From NCBI RefSeq assembly GCF_027988105.1, contig NZ_JAQJZJ010000002.1, positions 62,001 through 126,000 on the forward strand: a DNA stretch of 64,000 nt. The letters run 5' to 3'. A program made the translations under genes and the position numbers. Numbering within the stretch: the first letter of the stretch is position 1; each line of letters starts with the position of its first letter. Under the pieces are notes generated by a model. That model was not told the origin of the DNA. It did not search any database and saw nothing but the letters and a program-made list of their open reading frames with translations. Shown here piece by piece: positions 59,656 through 64,000 of the stretch. The DNA comes from Pseudomonas aestuarii. Lineage in GTDB: Bacteria > Pseudomonadota > Gammaproteobacteria > Pseudomonadales > Pseudomonadaceae.

Positions 59656-60072
59656 ATGTATAAGCAAATGATGATCCCCGTCGACCTTGCCTATATCGAC
59701 CGCCTCGAGAAAGCGCTGAGAACCGGCGCAGACCTGGCCAAGCTGTATGACATACCGGTCTGTTACATCAGCGTATCGGCCAACACGCCAACCGAAGTGG
59801 CGCACAATCCGACGGAATTCAAGGAAAAACTGCAACAGTTCGCTGTGGCGCAGGCAGAGCGCTACGGGCTGGAAAAAGTCAGTAGCACTGCCTATTTCAG
59901 CCACGATCCGGCGGTAGATCTGGACCAGACCTTGCTCAAAGCGGCCAAGGACTGTGGCGCCGACCTGGTGGTGATGGCGTCCCATGTACCGGGCTTGGCG
60001 GAACACCTGTTCGCCTCGAACGCCGGGTATTTTGCGTCCTATTCCGCGGCTTCGGTGCTGGTAGTGCGCTAA
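59656..60072 (+). CDS. Universal stress protein (UspA family)
   Basis: A 138-residue single-domain Usp: MYKQMMIPVDLAYIDRLEKAL at the start, ADLVVMASHVPGLAEHLFASNAGYFASYSAASVLVVR at the end. The ATP-binding pattern G-2x-G-9x-G(S/T) is not clear, so it may be a non-nucleotide-binding type. ATG 59656 follows AAAAGGAG; in-frame residues upstream are not Usp-like. Confidence 0.9.
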   Translation: MYKQMMIPVDLAYIDRLEKALRTGADLAKLYDIPVCYISVSANTPTEVAHNPTEFKEKLQQFAVAQAERYGLEKVSSTAYFSHDPAVDLDQTLLKAAKDCGADLVVMASHVPGLAEHLFASNAGYFASYSAASVLVVR

Positions 60073-60134
60073 GCGCGCAGGCACCAGTCAATTCGAAAGC
60101 TTAACCTGCACGCCTCTAGTGCTGACCGCCGGCC

Positions 60135-62414
60135 TTAGAGGTTTTCATAGCGGTGCATATCCAGCACGCCGGCCTCGATCGGGTCGGTTTCGCGGATATA
60201 CGCCGACAGGTCATGGAAATAGCGCCAGAAATCGGGGTGACTGCGACGAACCCCCCAACGCCCAACCAGTGCGTCGAACGCCTGAGCATCACCCACCAGC
60301 TCCATGCTGCGCACGAACGCCGGGACGTCCTGGGCGCTGAGGCTGAAGATGAAGTTCGGGTAACTGGTGAGTACCCCTGGGTAAACGGTCAGGGTATCCA
60401 ACGCCGGCTGATAACGCAGTTCCTCGCCATACATGAAGGCCACGTTGCTGTGTGCACGGTTGCGCAGCAGGCTATAGACCTCACGCGTGCCATCGGCCAG
60501 TTCGACACGCAGCAGGGTCGCTTCCGGCAGCTGGTGAATGACCTTGAGCCCGCGGGCCGGCTTGCCAGTCAGGCGACTCAGTGCCTGCTCGGCCGCTTGC
60601 AACTCGGCCGGCAGCCCAGTGCGATGGCAGTGCAGGCCATTGCAACGGCTGATCGGGTCAGGCCGCGCATTGAGGCTGCCGTAGCGGCTCAAGAGTGCCT
60701 CGGCAAATCCCCGTTTGGGGTCTGCAGCGGGCAAGTGCAAAGCTGTCCGACTATGGGTATCGATGCGCTGGTAGTCCAGCCACAGCTTCAGCTGGCCACT
60801 GTACTGATACCAGTCATCGAGGATCGCCTGGCGGGCGTCGGCCGGCATCAGACGCAGGAAGTTCTGCTCGGCACCGTTACGGATCAGGTCGAAATACAAG
60901 CGCGTCTGCGCCTGATGCGACAGGTTGCCGAACACGTCGAAATTGACCACCAACTGGTAATAGGCCCGTTCCAGCAGCGGATAGTCCATCCACCAGAGCG
61001 TCTGCGGAATTTCTCCGATCAGGCCTTGGCGCACCGAAGCGCTATCGTGCTGGCGGAAGATGCTCAATAGCGCATTGTCGTTACCGGCCCAGATGTGCGA
61101 CCAACTGGGTGCAGGCGCAGCGGCGTAGCTGTCCTTGCGCAGAACCTCGTACTCGTTGCGCCTGTTGCGATAAGTTCGCCACAGACTGAGCAGATTGCCG
61201 ATATCGTCGAACTGACCGGGCATCGCCAGCAGCGGCGTCGCCGCGGCGCGGTAGCCGGCATCGACCATATACAGATCATGTCGCGGATCCTGGAACACCA
61301 CCCAGAAGTTGTCACGGATCACGTCAGTGGCAATCTGGCCGCGGCACACGGGGCCACGGATGAAGGTGCGCACGAAGTATTCGGCGTTATCCAGCATGAA
61401 CTGATAGCGCGCCTGCGGCGGAATCGCCGCGAACGTCTCGAACGGATTGGCGCGGCGCTGGGCGCCATAGCCGGGCAGTGCATCCACCTGCCAGGCGTCG
61501 GCGAAGAACAGCGCCTTGACTCGCGCCAGCTTGTTCGCACTGAGCGGATAGGTCATGTGGGTCTTGTGCACGATCACGCCCTGGACCGGCGCCAGGCGGT
61601 AATAAAAGGTGCCGCCCGGATCCTCGTTTGGCCGACGCGTAGCAATAGGGTCGACCGGCTGGCCTGTCGCTGTGCGCGAACGCAACAGCTGGAAGAAATG
61701 CCCTGGCTCGCCGCCCTTGAAATGCAGGTGCGCGAGAAACAGGTGCTCGTACAGCCAGCGTGAGACCAGGCTTTCGCGTGCCCCCGGAGCGTTGAGAAAC
61801 TGCTCCCAGTTCGCGACCTGCTCAGCCTCGGCCTTGCTCGCCTGCAGTGCTTGCTGATCGACGGGCGCACCTTGCTGCAACCAGCGCTGCAAGGTTTGAT
61901 AATCCACCTCGCTCAGGCCGGTAACCGCGAAAGGCATGCCCGCTTGAGGGTTTTTCCTGGCGAAGCCCGCGAATTGGTCAGGCCGAGGACACTGATTGTC
62001 GCGCCTGATGCTGATGTCCAGATCGGCCGGCAGCTTGGCATTGGCTGCGGGGGCTTTAGCGTGACCCAGTTCGAGCATGCGGGCCAGCAAGGTCGCCTGA
62101 CTGTTCTGCGGCTCGAGCACCGAAAAGAAATCCTTGCGCCGCCAGGCCGCAGCCCCGTGGGCATCCAAAAACAGCCGACTGGTGGCCTGCGCCGCGAGGC
62201 GCTTGCCATCGTATACCGGCAGCTTGCTCGCGCCTCGCTCGAGGCCTTCGGCACTGCCCAGGTTGAGCTGGCAGGGTGCGTCGTAGCAGGCATGGCAGGC
62301 CACGCAATAGCGGGTGAAGATCGGTTGCACATCGCGACTGTAGGAAATCGGCTCAGCCGACAGCAGCAGGCTGATGGACACCAAGCAAGCACCGAGTAGT
62401 GCGCGATATCGCAT
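60135..62414 (-). CDS. cti: Fatty acid cis/trans isomerase
   Basis: A 759-residue periplasmic haem protein that converts cis to trans unsaturated fatty acids in membrane lipids, a rapid response to solvents and heat in Pseudomonas. It has a signal peptide (residues 1-20) and a c-type haem site CVACH (Cys37, Cys40, His41), followed by the long Cti domain. Upstream of the start is AAGGAGG. The gene is divergent from metH, as in P. aeruginosa. Confidence 0.95.
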   Translation of the reverse strand: MRYRALLGACLVSISLLLSAEPISYSRDVQPIFTRYCVACHACYDAPCQLNLGSAEGLERGASKLPVYDGKRLAAQATSRLFLDAHGAAAWRRKDFFSVLEPQNSQATLLARMLELGHAKAPAANAKLPADLDISIRRDNQCPRPDQFAGFARKNPQAGMPFAVTGLSEVDYQTLQRWLQQGAPVDQQALQASKAEAEQVANWEQFLNAPGARESLVSRWLYEHLFLAHLHFKGGEPGHFFQLLRSRTATGQPVDPIATRRPNEDPGGTFYYRLAPVQGVIVHKTHMTYPLSANKLARVKALFFADAWQVDALPGYGAQRRANPFETFAAIPPQARYQFMLDNAEYFVRTFIRGPVCRGQIATDVIRDNFWVVFQDPRHDLYMVDAGYRAAATPLLAMPGQFDDIGNLLSLWRTYRNRRNEYEVLRKDSYAAAPAPSWSHIWAGNDNALLSIFRQHDSASVRQGLIGEIPQTLWWMDYPLLERAYYQLVVNFDVFGNLSHQAQTRLYFDLIRNGAEQNFLRLMPADARQAILDDWYQYSGQLKLWLDYQRIDTHSRTALHLPAADPKRGFAEALLSRYGSLNARPDPISRCNGLHCHRTGLPAELQAAEQALSRLTGKPARGLKVIHQLPEATLLRVELADGTREVYSLLRNRAHSNVAFMYGEELRYQPALDTLTVYPGVLTSYPNFIFSLSAQDVPAFVRSMELVGDAQAFDALVGRWGVRRSHPDFWRYFHDLSAYIRETDPIEAGVLDMHRYENL

Positions 62415-62570
62415 GAGCCGATTCCAAGGAGGACTGTAGCAATGAGTTTAGCCGCACCGCGCCTTTAACATGAGCACAATTCATGCAAAACACCGGAGCA
62501 CTGCAAAAGCGCGCAGCTTTGTTATCATTGCGCATCCTCATTGTGTCAGCTTTGCTCAGGTAGTTCCGCC

Positions 62571-64000
<1,430 letters not shown>

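Noticed and set aside
62415-62570. Possible cobalamin, SAM or SAH riboswitch upstream of metH.
   Set aside because: The space is short and none of the conserved core elements, such as a B12 box, could be seen.

Overview
The window is Pseudomonas-type chromosomal DNA: high GC, dense gene packing, and gene blocks known from that genus (ihfA-pheT-pheS-rplT-rpmI-infC-thrS; nuoA-N with fused nuoCD; the pqq/erc ethanol-oxidation cluster; the cti-nfuA-metH neighbourhood). No species is assigned. Nothing was searched against a database, so all names rest on reading motifs, lengths and gene order.

Region 1 (1-10.46 kb) is the distal end of an integrative and conjugative element. It carries the back half of a Trb-type mating-pair module (trbE C-terminus, trbJ, a small TrbK-like lipoprotein, trbL, trbF, trbG, trbI, a DUF2274 protein). 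A cargo and decay zone follows: a zeta-toxin-like kinase with a tightly coupled 52-residue partner, an orphan HigA-like antitoxin, a frameshifted and truncated AbiEi-type gene, and a 107-bp inverted-repeat-bounded remnant resembling IS21-family ends. The element ends with a small DNA-binding protein overlapping a tyrosine integrase by about 130 bp. The integrase points at the 3' end of tRNA-Pro(GGG), the likely attachment site. The other end of the element lies outside the window.

Region 2 (10.46-18.2 kb, all minus strand) is core translation: tRNA-Pro, a MerR regulator, ihfA, pheT, pheS, rplT, rpmI, infC (with a non-AUG start just after the thrS stop), thrS and tRNA-Val(GAC). A strong stem-loop separates rplT from pheS.

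Region 3 (18.4-29.4 kb) holds a PuuB/PauB-like amine oxidoreductase, a C39-like lipoprotein peptidase with its small partner (PA2778/PA2779 types), and the minus-strand pqqA-B-C-D-E-H, ercA, ercS block. This block makes the cofactor PQQ and regulates PQQ-dependent alcohol oxidation. A hairpin between pqqA and pqqB may set the pqqA excess.

Region 4 (29.7-46.5 kb) has a DUF190 gene, the complete 13-gene nuo operon for respiratory complex I with a 17-bp palindrome upstream of nuoA, and a convergent Na+/H+ antiporter.

Region 5 (46.8-58.6 kb) is signalling and accessory: a dCACHE chemoreceptor behind a good FliA-type promoter, an HD-GYP protein with a zinc ribbon, a LapG-like cysteine protease with a probable TTG start, a PepSY-like gene remnant, a patatin-like phospholipase abutting a beheaded alpha/beta hydrolase, a GlxA-type regulator, a DUF1272 protein, a diguanylate cyclase cotranscribed with a receiver-CheC protein, and nfuA.

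Region 6 (58.7-64 kb) has a DUF1223 protein, a universal stress protein, the fatty-acid cis/trans isomerase cti, and the first 476 codons of metH. Most of the window is ordinary core genome. The unusual material is in the element's right end and in the small broken genes at 51.7 and 53.2 kb. I do not see clear evidence of a wholly new multi-gene system; the best candidate for undescribed biology is the zeta kinase with its 52-residue partner.
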